From: JBBIPA01 sp963820495 | GTDB taxonomy: Bacteria; Chloroflexota; Dehalococcoidia; GIF9; UBA5629 | Reading direction: 5' to 3' | DNA length: 64,000 nt | Assembly: GCA_963820495.1 (NCBI GenBank) | Contig: CAWGAF010000001.1 | Coordinates: forward strand, 930,001-994,000 | In this document: positions 17,380-26,367 of the stretch, piece by piece | Layout: every line of letters begins with the position of its first letter | Position numbering within the stretch: position 1 is the stretch's first letter | Program-made: the position numbers and the translations under genes | The notes under the pieces: model-generated | The model's database searches: none | What the model was told of the DNA's origin: nothing | The model's input: the letters and a program-made list of their open reading frames with translations, nothing else

Positions 17380-18101
17380 TAACCATAAATTGCGATATGG
17401 GTGAAAGAGGGGCTGACCATCCAGTTGATATAGAGCTCATGAGGTATATCAGTATGGCAAATATTGCCTGTGGCGGGCACGCAGGAGATGTGGAATCAGT
17501 AAAAGTCTTTCTAAAAAAGGCTGAGGAGATGAGTGTAAAGGTTACGGCACATCTTTCATATCCTGATAGAGAAAATTTTGGGCGGACTACGATGCATATA
17601 TCTGCGCAAGGCTTACTAAAATCTCTTGATGAGCAGTGCGCAATGATGCCCCATGTAAAGACAGTCAAATTGCATGGTGCACTCTATAACAATGCCAATG
17701 TGGATGTAAAGCTTGCCAAGCTTATCGCCAAGTGGATGAAAAATAAACTTATAAAGGAGATTGTAACTCCCTTTGATTCTAAGCTTGCAGTGGAAGCGAA
17801 AAAATTAGGACTTAAGGTTATTCCAGAGGCTTTTGCTGAGAGAAGGTATACGTACAATCCCCAGAAAAAACAGCTTACTCTTGTGAGCAGGAAGAAGGAT
17901 TACGCATCTATTAAAGACTGTGAGGAGGCATTAGAGCATACAGTAAAGATTATCAAAGAAGGCAGAGTGACCGCCTATGTCGAGGACGCTGAAGGAAAGC
18001 TCACAACATTTGAGGTGCCGATACAGGCTGAAACTATTTGCATCCACTCGGATTCAGAAATATCTTTAGATCTGGCAAGGAGACTAGCTGGGTTATTATA
18101 G
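17376..18101 (+). CDS. pxpA: 5-oxoprolinase subunit PxpA (LamB/YcsF family)
   Basis: The GTG start at 17376 overlaps the pxpB stop and has GGAG just upstream. The 241-residue protein shows the LamB/YcsF motifs INCDMGER, MANIACGGHAGDVESV, VKLHGALYNN, PEAFAERRYTYN and CIHSDSE. It is the third subunit of the 5-oxoprolinase complex and lies between pxpB and pxpC. The N-terminal motif has CDMGER where most relatives have CDLGEG, a mild departure. Confidence 0.9.
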   Translation: MITINCDMGERGADHPVDIELMRYISMANIACGGHAGDVESVKVFLKKAEEMSVKVTAHLSYPDRENFGRTTMHISAQGLLKSLDEQCAMMPHVKTVKLHGALYNNANVDVKLAKLIAKWMKNKLIKEIVTPFDSKLAVEAKKLGLKVIPEAFAERRYTYNPQKKQLTLVSRKKDYASIKDCEEALEHTVKIIKEGRVTAYVEDAEGKLTTFEVPIQAETICIHSDSEISLDLARRLAGLL

Positions 18102-18123
18102 TACTGATGGAAGGGAATATTCT

Positions 18124-18990
18124 TTGGGTTACAGAGATACTTTTGAGGAAAAAAGAAGAGGGGTTTATAAAGAGGTCACCCTGCCCGTTTATGGATCCCA
18201 GGATGTGGGGATCACGCCTGGCGGCGTTATGGACCAGTTCGCATTCGATTGTGGTAATGCCGTCTTGGATAACCCGGATAATGCTCCAGCCCTGGAGATG
18301 GTTCTGCCACCCTCCCTTCTCGTCACGGAAAGCGTTTACTTTATAATAACGGGAGCACCTTTCACCAATCCTCTGATGGTTATAAATGAGAATAAAACAC
18401 AGATTGAGCACGGAACCATCTATTTTGCACCCGCGGGTGCCGAGCTGCTATTTGGGACAAGGAGATCAGGCTTGCGGTCATACCTCTGCTACAAAAAGGC
18501 TAATACTACTAATCCAAATACTGCCATCGTTGGACGGCAAATGGGCAAGCTCGAGCAGATCGCTCATTGGCCTGATAACGATGGCTATATACGTGTCATC
18601 AAAGGGCCCGAATACGTGTATGCATTGAACCCGGTGGATTTTTTCAGAACGGAATGGCAAATAAGTCTGGATATGAGTGAAATGGGGATGAGGCTCGAAT
18701 CAAAGGTTAAACTTGGAGTAAAGATTGAGAGCATGATTTCAGAGGCAGTTACCAACGGTACTATTCAGATAACCCCAAACGGGCCGATCATTTTGCTTAA
18801 GCATCGGCAGACCGTAGGGGGATACCCCAGGGTGTTCTGCGTGATCAGTTCTGACGTGGACCTGCTGGCCCAGTTTATGCCAGACCAAGCCTTGAAGTTT
18901 AAAGAGATTACTATCGAGGAATCCTGGCAAATAGCAAGGCAAAAAAGAACGGACGTGATCTCTTTAAGAAAAAAATTCAATGCATTCTGA
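18124..18990 (+). CDS. pxpC: 5-oxoprolinase subunit PxpC (KipA family)
   Basis: The protein has 288 residues from a TTG at 18124 preceded by GGAAGGG. It has the biotin-dependent-carboxylase-like KipA pattern: GITPGGVMDQFAFDCGNAVL, NPDNAPALEMVLP, YFAPAGAELLFGTRRSGLRS and KHRQTVGGYPRVFCVISSD. The usual N-terminal VQDxGR motif reads GSQDVG here. It closes the operon that begins with the D-glutamate cyclase halves; a decayed transposase follows immediately. Confidence 0.88.
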   Translation: MGYRDTFEEKRRGVYKEVTLPVYGSQDVGITPGGVMDQFAFDCGNAVLDNPDNAPALEMVLPPSLLVTESVYFIITGAPFTNPLMVINENKTQIEHGTIYFAPAGAELLFGTRRSGLRSYLCYKKANTTNPNTAIVGRQMGKLEQIAHWPDNDGYIRVIKGPEYVYALNPVDFFRTEWQISLDMSEMGMRLESKVKLGVKIESMISEAVTNGTIQITPNGPIILLKHRQTVGGYPRVFCVISSDVDLLAQFMPDQALKFKEITIEESWQIARQKRTDVISLRKKFNAF

Positions 18991-19000
18991 AATATTTATT

Positions 19001-19337
19001 CGGCTCAGACCGAGCACAAAGACCATGTCTGGAGCTATGATTTCGTGATAGCCAGAACAGCTTACGATAGAGCATTCCGATACTTATCTGGCTGAACCGC
19101 TTAGTAGTGAAGACTTTGTTCATCGAGAGGGAAAGTCCCTGGGAGGCTAGCCATATAGAATCATTCAATGGCAAGTTGAGGAACGACCTCCTGAACCGTG
19201 AGAAATTCACCACATTGGGGGAAGCCAAAATATTGATAGAGGGTTGTAAAAAGGAATATAATCAAACATGACCGCATAGTTCACTCAAATAACGACCGCC
19301 TGCTCCAGAGGCTATGATGGTCGCAACTCCACTCTAA
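19001..19337 (+). pseudogene. Decayed IS3-family transposase (OrfB) remnant 1
   Basis: Translation with frameshifts gives RLRP, then EHKDHVWSYDFV, typical of the start of the IS3 OrfB integrase core. After an internal deletion comes SPWEASHIESFNGKLRNDLL with the terminal catalytic Glu region, LGEAKILIEG, KEYNQT, a stop, PHSSLK, a stop and RPPAPEAM. One base is missing after RLRP and at least three stops interrupt the frame. It is inactive. It abuts pxpC and points inward at the aminotransferase gene. A second remnant in opposite orientation is at 23672-23890. Confidence 0.85.
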
Positions 19338-19396
19338 CAAGCGGTACACTACAGGGGTGCGTCTGATTAACCAACTAATGAATTGAGAGGATTAAA

Positions 19397-20722
19397 ATGG
19401 CAATAGATAAACTTGTTGAAGACTACAAAAAAATTCGGCCCAAATCTGTAAAGATACATGAACGGGCAACCAAGGTATTTGCTGCTGACGGTGCTACTCA
19501 CTTTGGCCGAATTTTGACGCCATTCAGACCTTATATTAGCAAGGCGAAAGGCTCTAAAAAGTGGGACATTGACGGGAATGAGTATATCGACTATGTGATG
19601 GGCCACGGATCTCTCTTGTTTGGACATTCCCATCATTCACTAGTGAAGGCTATTAGAGAACAAATGGTTAAAGGTGTCCATTATGGCGATAACCATGAGC
19701 TTGAAGTCCAGTGGGCTGAACTTATTCAAAGTATGATGCCCGCTGCTGAAAGAATCGAATTCTTCGCCTGCGGTCAAGAAGCCAATTTGATGGCAATCAG
19801 AATGGCGCGCATTTGGACTGGAAGGAAAAAGACGCTCCGCTTCATTGAAAACTTCCATGGGTGGGCGGATGAAGTAGTGTTACCGCCTACATCGCCGGGA
19901 GTTCAAGCTGACGAAGTCAAGTTAATCCCCTATGATCTACAGCAGGTTGAAAAAGAATTAGCGACACAAGAATATGCAATCCTCATGACTGAGGGTGGCG
20001 GAGCGCACATGGGAGGACAAATTCCACTAGAATTGGATTTCGTCAGAGAATTGCCCCGACTATGTAAAAAATATGGGACGGCGTGGCATCTAGATGAGGT
20101 AGTCACCGGTTTTCGTGATGCACCAGGTGGATTTCAAGCAATCGTAGGTGTAAAGCCAGACCTGTTCAGTCTCGGTAAGATAATTGGAGGCGGTGTAGCA
20201 GCTGGCGCTTTGGCCGGGAGGGCTGATATCATGGAAGTTCTCAGCCCTAAGACAGCACCAAATAGACGAGTAGTGCATACCGGGACCTGGAACGCTAACC
20301 CACTGGCAAGTTCTTGCGGCATAGCCACTTTAAAACTTTGCCAGAATGGAAAACCCCAGAATAAAGCTAACGAACTGGCAGCGTATCTAAGACAACAGGG
20401 AAATAAGATATTTAAAGAAAAGGGTATAAGCGGTTACCTCTATGGTAGAAGTATTACACACATTTATTTTGGCCCATTCGATTCCAAGCCAACTGATGAT
20501 ACTAAGCCACCAACTAGAGATGAAGCTAAAATTATGGGAATGGGTAATATAAAAGAACGGTTAGGGTTTCATCTGCTTCATCGTGGGATCGCAACAATTC
20601 CAGGCAGACTATTTATCTTATCATGTGTACATACAACCACAGATATCAATAAAACAGTGCTTGCACTTGCTGATTCACTCGATGCCATGATCGATGAAGG
20701 TTCTCTAAAAAGCAATAAATAA
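19397..20722 (+). CDS. Class-III aminotransferase, glutamate-1-semialdehyde aminomutase-like
   Basis: The 441-residue PLP enzyme has GNEYIDYVMGHGSLLFGHSH, the phosphate-binding region ACGQEANLMAIRMARIWTGR, the Asp motif WHLDEVVTGFRDAPGG and the Schiff-base Lys in SLGKIIGGGVAAGALAGR. GTWNANPLASS is typical of the HemL-like group. The usual GSEAN reads GQEAN. GAGAGG-like sequence precedes the ATG. It is not beside other heme genes, and it lies inside the segment bracketed by transposase remnants, so a catabolic or beta-amino-acid substrate is as likely as glutamate-semialdehyde. Confidence 0.82.
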   Translation: MAIDKLVEDYKKIRPKSVKIHERATKVFAADGATHFGRILTPFRPYISKAKGSKKWDIDGNEYIDYVMGHGSLLFGHSHHSLVKAIREQMVKGVHYGDNHELEVQWAELIQSMMPAAERIEFFACGQEANLMAIRMARIWTGRKKTLRFIENFHGWADEVVLPPTSPGVQADEVKLIPYDLQQVEKELATQEYAILMTEGGGAHMGGQIPLELDFVRELPRLCKKYGTAWHLDEVVTGFRDAPGGFQAIVGVKPDLFSLGKIIGGGVAAGALAGRADIMEVLSPKTAPNRRVVHTGTWNANPLASSCGIATLKLCQNGKPQNKANELAAYLRQQGNKIFKEKGISGYLYGRSITHIYFGPFDSKPTDDTKPPTRDEAKIMGMGNIKERLGFHLLHRGIATIPGRLFILSCVHTTTDINKTVLALADSLDAMIDEGSLKSNK

Positions 20723-20898
20723 GAATAATCTAAACGTGCTAACGATTAAACGATACAAGCCAGCTTATGAAGCTCATCCCCACACAGTTAACCATGACAG
20801 CTATTAGCAGGAAGAAAAAGAGGGATTCAGTAAGGGTGATATAATTTGGGATTAAGCCAGGTCTCCAAACAAGAACCTTTGACTTATCACTTATCTCC

Positions 20899-23553
20899 TT
20901 ATTCGATAACCCAACTATTGAAACGCAGCCCAGAAGCTGGGTCATACTCTCTTTTGAATGCTTCGGGATATTTCACTTTCCAATCTTCCATCTCTTGCAT
21001 GGTTACCTTTTGCGCGTCTACCAAGTAGCCACTAGTAGCCATACCCCAGCAGTTCTGGGAAGTTCCGTTTTCTGGAGAAATAAGGTTATTAGCGCCTCCT
21101 CTATCAATATATTCATCAGACCTAGCGGCAATCATATCAGACCTGGCTCCGTGGTCCTGTGATACCACACCGGGCATTATTCTATCCCAGACAATGGCAC
21201 CACCAAGGACGGTGCCCCGCTCGTTGAATAGCTTAACGATGTCAGCATTTTTAATGCCTCTCTTCGCGGCATCTGATGGGTGTATCCAGACAGGCTCATA
21301 CATATAACCGTCCCAGCCCTTGACCTTACAGGTCGGGATTTCCCTGGTCCATGAGATGTCATCATTCTGAGCGTGCGTCCTCCATCTTGCATGGTTGCTC
21401 ATGAGCAGCAACGGATATTTCTTGGCCCTTTCGCTGGAGAGCCTTTCATCATGGCTGGGGCCTTTTTCAATCCATTTAGGCATGGGTGGTCTCTCCTGGT
21501 CGTCAGGAAAGCTATCAGCCAGCCTCTGCGAGTAGAACTCAAGCTTGCCCGAGGGGGTATGCAGGGGATACTTCTCGGGTTCTTCATAGAACAGCCTCAA
21601 ACCAGCCGGGTATTTCTCCCAGTCTGGCGCAGTAGGAACATAATAGTATCCCTTCTCTTCTAGTTCCTCCCAACTAATCAGCTCTTTCACACCCGAAATC
21701 TCGTAACCCATTCTAATCTTTTCCTGGACTGTCAATCCGTCGGTGTACTCTTTATACAAGCCCAGCTTCTTAGCTACCTCGCCCGCAGCCTCATAATCGC
21801 TCATCGACTCGCCTATCGGATCGATGGCTTGCTTTTCAATTGACACACCTTTCAAAGGCGAAGTACTGCTGAGCAATGCGAAATCCTCTTCTTCGAGCTT
21901 GGTGTTGGTAGGTAGGATAATATCGGCAAAGACGGTGTCGTTTTCCAGCCAGGGGTGCTGAACGATAAGGCATTCTATCTTCGGACTTCTAAAAGCGTCA
22001 ACAGACAGGAAGCTGTTATTCCAGCAGGTAGTGCGGCATGGGTTATCCATCCAGATCATGTGGACCTCACCACCACCATTCTCTTTCGGTATAGGATAGG
22101 TATACTTCACAAACTGGTCATCAATATGCGCATAAAGAGAGGTGCTACCCCAGGAAGTGATCGGTGGGTTGAGAATAGCCTGATGTAACTGGGTCTTGGG
22201 AATAATTTGGGGCGTAAGCTCCAGCAAAGGTCGCCCAGCCCAGACTTTCCGCCGGATGCCATCCAGATTGAGTGACTTAATAGGACGAGGTAAATCTAGC
22301 TGGGTCATCCCATCAGCTATTTTATTATATACGTGTACGCCCGGCTTACCCAGCCCCTGCATGCCCATCAAACAGACTTCCAGCCTGGCAGGCTCATGTG
22401 AATATGGCCCTCTGATGTAAGAACCACCATAATAATGCATGGTGGACGTTACTTTCTTGGCCCATTCTCTAGCCAGTGCCTTTATCGTCCACTCAGGGAC
22501 ACCACACTTTTTAAAAGCCCATTCAGGCGTCTTGGGCACTCCGTCTTCTTTACCCATGACGTAATCAGAGAACTTGCCAAAGCCAAGCACATGTGTAGAC
22601 ACGTAGTCCTTATCATATATGCCCTCGGTTATCCAGGTGTAAGCTATTGCTAGGTGTAAAGCGGCGTCAGTATTGGGCAGTATTGGAATCCACTTATCAG
22701 CATGAACTGCCGCTGAATAATTTAGGTCTGGGCAAACAAAAACCTGTTTTATTCCGATATCGGACCAGAAAAAGCAGACCTGGCTGGGGAACTGACCGCC
22801 AAATCCCCAGGGAGTGGCCTCCAGATCTCCACCTATATGCACCAGCATCTCGGTGTTTTGTGTGATGTCGTTTAATATGTTATCAGCAGGCATCATGTGG
22901 CCTTGCACACCTTCTCCCCACACATGCTCTGCCCCCCAATACCAGCCCTCCCAGCTATCAGCATTCCTAACAATTTGTGTGTACCCTCCAACTTTTTCCA
23001 TAAGTAACATGTTACAGGAATGCGGACCGTGTATCGTCTTGGTTTCCCCATGCCCATCGCCATGGCAAAGCACAGCATAGGGACCGTACTTCGCCCTTAC
23101 GCGTCTAATTTCGCTGGCTATTAAAGTGGTAGCTTCATCCCAGGAAATCCTCTTATATTTGCTCTTACCTCTGTTCTGTGGATTTCTCTCTCCATTGGGG
23201 TCCCAGTCAACCCTCTTAAGCGGGTATTTAATCCTGTTAGGAGAGTAGACACGTTTTTTATAAGCGATCATATAGGGGGCTATCTGGGTCTTCATGAGTG
23301 GTTCAAGGAGTTTCCCATTTTTATAAATCTTCCAGGGATTAATCTGTTTCTTGGTGTACTTTTCGTAATAGTGTAAAGGCCTGATCCTGAGTATTTTACC
23401 GTTTCTAACATCAACTGCTGAGGGATCACTATTCCTGGTGAAGGAACACTGCCCCAGCGATTTCAAGACTGTTTTCTCGGATATTTCTTTAATCGTATCT
23501 CGTGTGGGCACAACCTTATGACTTACTTTAAGTTTACCCTTTTTGTCTGACAT
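20899..23553 (-). CDS. Pyrogallol hydroxytransferase-like molybdopterin enzyme, large subunit
   Basis: The 884-residue protein belongs to the DMSO-reductase family and follows the transhydroxylase large subunit (AthL) pattern closely: YPLKRVDWDPNGERNPQNRG, ISWDEATTLIASEI, NADSWEGWYWGAEHVWGEG, MQGLGKPG and RGIKNADIVKLFNERGTVLG. The Ser in NADSWEGW corresponds to the Mo-ligand Ser of pyrogallol-phloroglucinol transhydroxylase. The N-terminal Cys motif for a 4Fe-4S cluster is absent, as in AthL. No twin-arginine signal is seen, so it should be cytoplasmic. The Fe-S small subunit that AthL needs is not adjacent. The substrate may be a phenol or another small polar compound. Confidence 0.8.
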   Translation of the reverse strand: MSDKKGKLKVSHKVVPTRDTIKEISEKTVLKSLGQCSFTRNSDPSAVDVRNGKILRIRPLHYYEKYTKKQINPWKIYKNGKLLEPLMKTQIAPYMIAYKKRVYSPNRIKYPLKRVDWDPNGERNPQNRGKSKYKRISWDEATTLIASEIRRVRAKYGPYAVLCHGDGHGETKTIHGPHSCNMLLMEKVGGYTQIVRNADSWEGWYWGAEHVWGEGVQGHMMPADNILNDITQNTEMLVHIGGDLEATPWGFGGQFPSQVCFFWSDIGIKQVFVCPDLNYSAAVHADKWIPILPNTDAALHLAIAYTWITEGIYDKDYVSTHVLGFGKFSDYVMGKEDGVPKTPEWAFKKCGVPEWTIKALAREWAKKVTSTMHYYGGSYIRGPYSHEPARLEVCLMGMQGLGKPGVHVYNKIADGMTQLDLPRPIKSLNLDGIRRKVWAGRPLLELTPQIIPKTQLHQAILNPPITSWGSTSLYAHIDDQFVKYTYPIPKENGGGEVHMIWMDNPCRTTCWNNSFLSVDAFRSPKIECLIVQHPWLENDTVFADIILPTNTKLEEEDFALLSSTSPLKGVSIEKQAIDPIGESMSDYEAAGEVAKKLGLYKEYTDGLTVQEKIRMGYEISGVKELISWEELEEKGYYYVPTAPDWEKYPAGLRLFYEEPEKYPLHTPSGKLEFYSQRLADSFPDDQERPPMPKWIEKGPSHDERLSSERAKKYPLLLMSNHARWRTHAQNDDISWTREIPTCKVKGWDGYMYEPVWIHPSDAAKRGIKNADIVKLFNERGTVLGGAIVWDRIMPGVVSQDHGARSDMIAARSDEYIDRGGANNLISPENGTSQNCWGMATSGYLVDAQKVTMQEMEDWKVKYPEAFKREYDPASGLRFNSWVIE

Positions 23554-23671
23554 CTAATTACCTCCACTTTTAAGAATTGAAGCATATCTGCAAACCTGCT
23601 TCATCCAGGGCATTAGATAGTCCTCCTGTAGCTGGGTTGTACTGACATGCCTCTAATGATTAGTACACTTT

Positions 23672-23890
23672 TTAGTTAGGTGCCAACGACACAATAGCCT
23701 CTGGAGCAGGTGGCCAGTAACCGAGTACGCTATCTGGTCGCCTCAGATTTTACTCCTTCTGCCACTATTCAATCAACACCTTCACGTCGGTTGTATTGGT
23801 GAATATCTCGCAGTTGAGCAATTCACCCCGCAAACTTCCGTTGTATAACTCTATGGAGCCGTTCTCTCTTCCATCTGTTCTGGCCATCAT
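23672..23890 (-). pseudogene. Decayed IS3-family transposase (OrfB) remnant 2
   Basis: On the minus strand the translation reads ENGSIELYNGSLRGELLNCE, TDVKVLIE, a stop, WQKE, a stop, then RRPDSVLGYWPPAPEAI and APN before a TAA. It corresponds to the C-terminal part of IS3 OrfB and is related to remnant 1 at 19001-19337. It points inward, so the two remnants form inverted flanks of the aminotransferase and molybdoenzyme genes. The rest of the 23554-24194 gap holds a promoter and little else. Confidence 0.85.
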
Positions 23891-23983
23891 AAAATCATAG
23901 CTCCTGCATTTCAGCAATTTATTTTTTTAAGGCAATGATTCCGCTTTGGTTAACATTAATTATGAGGCAATTCGCAGGGGTTC

Positions 23984-24011
23984 TTGACAGCGATTGAACA
24001 ATTTGTATATT
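23984..24011 (+). promoter_or_regulatory. Sigma-70-type promoter of Liv cluster 1
   Basis: TTGACA (23984-23989) and TATATT (24006-24011) are separated by 16 bases, about 185 bases before the binding-protein start. The long leader contains GGGGGTGATAAATGGGATGA, a possible non-productive start site. Confidence 0.7.
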
Positions 24012-24194
24012 CTTAATAGGCTTTCGTTTTCCGCACTAATACAATTTTGTGAAGGTACGAAGTACTTTCGGGATTGATTTGGTAATAAGTTACATCAGAA
24101 CTTAATAAACTTAAGGGGGTGATAAATGGGATGAATTATTAAAGTTTAGCAGACGGTAATCGTATTCCATATTTTGGATAAGGAGGAACAAACG

Positions 24195-25430
24195 GTGAAA
24201 AAAAATTTAATATATTTGGTAGTTTTAGTAATAATGGCTGGTGCTCTTATTTTAGGTGCTTGTGCACCAGCACCAGCGCCAGCACCAGCGCCTGCGCCTG
24301 CTGGACCAATTGTACTGGGTTGGCTGGCTAGTTACACGGGACCTAACTCGGCAACCCAGCCCTGGGAGGAAAATGCTATCGATCTAGCCATTGCGGACAT
24401 AGGTGGCAAGATTGCCGGAAGGTCTATCAAGGTGGTTAAAGAAGACACAGCTGCCGATCCGGCTAAAGCAGTGGAGATTGCCAGAAAATTTGTCGAAGTA
24501 GAAAAAGCTGATGTGCTTTTTGGTCCGCTCCCTGCTAATGATTCTGCTGCTGTGGGTGCCTATAGTGGTCCAGCTGGTCTAGTGCATCTAGGGCAATGTG
24601 AGCAAATTCGGGATGCTTTAAAGCAAGGACCATATGAATTTTCTCCTGATGGTACCCATAAGGGAACTGGCTATTATGTTGGACTATACGCTTATGACGT
24701 GCTGGGCGCCAAGACAGCTACGGTTATTCACGATGATATCGCCTTCGCCGAAGATTTTACTCAGGGTGCCATGGATGGCTTTGCCAGCCGTGGCGGGAAA
24801 ATTATACAGCGCCAGAGAGCACCCATCTTCACACAGGACTATGCTTCCTACCTGACAGCTATGGAGAAGGCAGACGTGGTTATATACTGGTTTGTACCAC
24901 CCAACGCTTTCCGTTTTAACCAGCAGTATCAGCAATTCGGCTTTACCATGCCCAGAGTGCAGGGTGGTTGTACTACCATGAACGACCAGATGCAACAAGA
25001 CCTGGGAGAAAAAGCTGTTGGTATTGCCAGCTGCGCCTCCGACGATGCCAATGTTGATACCCCGGAAGCAAAAGCTTTTATCGACCGCTGGCTCAAGATG
25101 TTTGGCGACAAACCTGCAGATAAGGGTAGAACCCCTGACTACAATGAAGGTCTCACTATGTACACCTCAGTAAGCGTCTATTTGCAGGCTGTGAAAAAGG
25201 CTAACGGCGATACTACGCCAGCCAAAGTTGGCGAGATATTGAAGACTGGGACATTTGATACCCCCTGGAGTAAACTGACCTTTGACAGTAACCGGGTCGC
25301 CATTGGCAACAAGTATGTCCTGGTAATTACCAACGTTGGCGGCAAGTTTATTAGAACAGTCGCCAAGGCTTATGAGCAGGTACCAAGGGACATACCGGCA
25401 GAAGCCGAGGGCAAAGCGCCAAAGATGTAG
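24195..25430 (+). CDS. Liv-type ABC transporter substrate-binding lipoprotein (cluster 1)
   Basis: An ATG at 24174 is in frame, but AGGAGG at 24181-24186 lies 8 bases before the GTG at 24195, and the signal peptide begins there, so I use the GTG (411 residues). The lipobox is LILGAC, followed by an (AP)n linker. The mature part is a type-I periplasmic-binding fold of the leucine/amide class: PIVLGWLASYTGPNS, AADPAKAVEIARKFVEVEKA and GPLPANDSAAVGAYSG. The protein is tethered outside the membrane and feeds the permeases at 25487 and 26368. It is paralogous to the protein at 53078-54256; both share TVIHDDxxxxEDF. Confidence 0.92.
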   Translation: MKKNLIYLVVLVIMAGALILGACAPAPAPAPAPAPAGPIVLGWLASYTGPNSATQPWEENAIDLAIADIGGKIAGRSIKVVKEDTAADPAKAVEIARKFVEVEKADVLFGPLPANDSAAVGAYSGPAGLVHLGQCEQIRDALKQGPYEFSPDGTHKGTGYYVGLYAYDVLGAKTATVIHDDIAFAEDFTQGAMDGFASRGGKIIQRQRAPIFTQDYASYLTAMEKADVVIYWFVPPNAFRFNQQYQQFGFTMPRVQGGCTTMNDQMQQDLGEKAVGIASCASDDANVDTPEAKAFIDRWLKMFGDKPADKGRTPDYNEGLTMYTSVSVYLQAVKKANGDTTPAKVGEILKTGTFDTPWSKLTFDSNRVAIGNKYVLVITNVGGKFIRTVAKAYEQVPRDIPAEAEGKAPKM

Positions 25431-25486
25431 AACATTATGCGTTTATAAAGCCTATATAGAGGCGGCGGTACAATAAGAGACCTGTT

Positions 25487-26362
25487 ATGGATCTGCTTAT
25501 TATCAACCTGTTAAACGGCGTCTGTTTCAGTGTGATTTTGTTCCTTTTTGCCATGGGATTGTCAATCACCCTGGGCACAATGGGTATCCTTAACCTGACC
25601 CACGGAGCGCTATTCATGCTGGGGGGCTTCTTCGGGTTAATGGTTGCTAAATCGGGTGGTAATTTCTGGCTAGCCGCTATAGCAGGTGGAATCATCGCTG
25701 GAATAATCGGGTTTGTTATGGAACTGGTATTTATCCGCCGCCTCTATAAACAACTTGATGACCAGGTTTTGCTCACCCTTGGACTAGTCTACATTATCGA
25801 GAATTTAGCCCTCTGGTTCTTTGGGGGAACTGCCCGGGTGGTACAACCCCCCGCTATGCTCGATTTTACCGTAGCCATAGGGAATTATACTTTCCCTGCC
25901 TATCGTCTGGTGATTATTGTTGTGGGGGTTGTTGCCTTCCTAGTTCTATGGTGGCTTATTGATAAAACCCGTGTTGGCGCCATAGTCAGGGCAGGCATGG
26001 ATAATAAGGAAATGACCACGAGCCTGGGGGTAAATTATGGGCTGACCTGCAGCATCGTCTTCACAATAGGTGCATTTGCCGGTGGGTTCGCGGGACTTAT
26101 AGCCACACCGGTTATTGGGGTAGTTTTTGATGAGTCCATGAGTATCCTGCTTTATGCCATGATAGTGGTAGTGGTCGGTGGTCCTGGCTCGGTGCTCGGC
26201 ACCTTAGTAGGCGCTTTAATAATCGGCCTTGTCGATACCTTTATTACGTCTTATCTCCGTATTTATTCTTTGAACATGTTTACTGTATACATTGTTTTAA
26301 TAATCATGCTGCTGGTTAAACCTGCTGGTATCATGGGAAAAAAGATATGGGGGGAGGACTAG
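25487..26362 (+). CDS. Liv-type ABC permease, LivH family (cluster 1)
   Basis: The 291-residue permease has about eight membrane helices. LivH signatures are GLSITLGTMGILNLTHGALF near the N-terminus, KTRVGAIVRAGMDNKEM in the cytoplasmic ATPase-contact loop, and VVVVGGPGSVLGTLVGALII. It pairs with the LivM-type permease, whose start lies just after its stop. Confidence 0.93.
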   Translation: MDLLIINLLNGVCFSVILFLFAMGLSITLGTMGILNLTHGALFMLGGFFGLMVAKSGGNFWLAAIAGGIIAGIIGFVMELVFIRRLYKQLDDQVLLTLGLVYIIENLALWFFGGTARVVQPPAMLDFTVAIGNYTFPAYRLVIIVVGVVAFLVLWWLIDKTRVGAIVRAGMDNKEMTTSLGVNYGLTCSIVFTIGAFAGGFAGLIATPVIGVVFDESMSILLYAMIVVVVGGPGSVLGTLVGALIIGLVDTFITSYLRIYSLNMFTVYIVLIIMLLVKPAGIMGKKIWGED

Positions 26363-26367
26363 ACATC

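Noticed and set aside
19001..19337. Intact insertion sequence
   Set aside because: Frameshift, internal deletion and several stops; no terminal inverted repeats or OrfA found.
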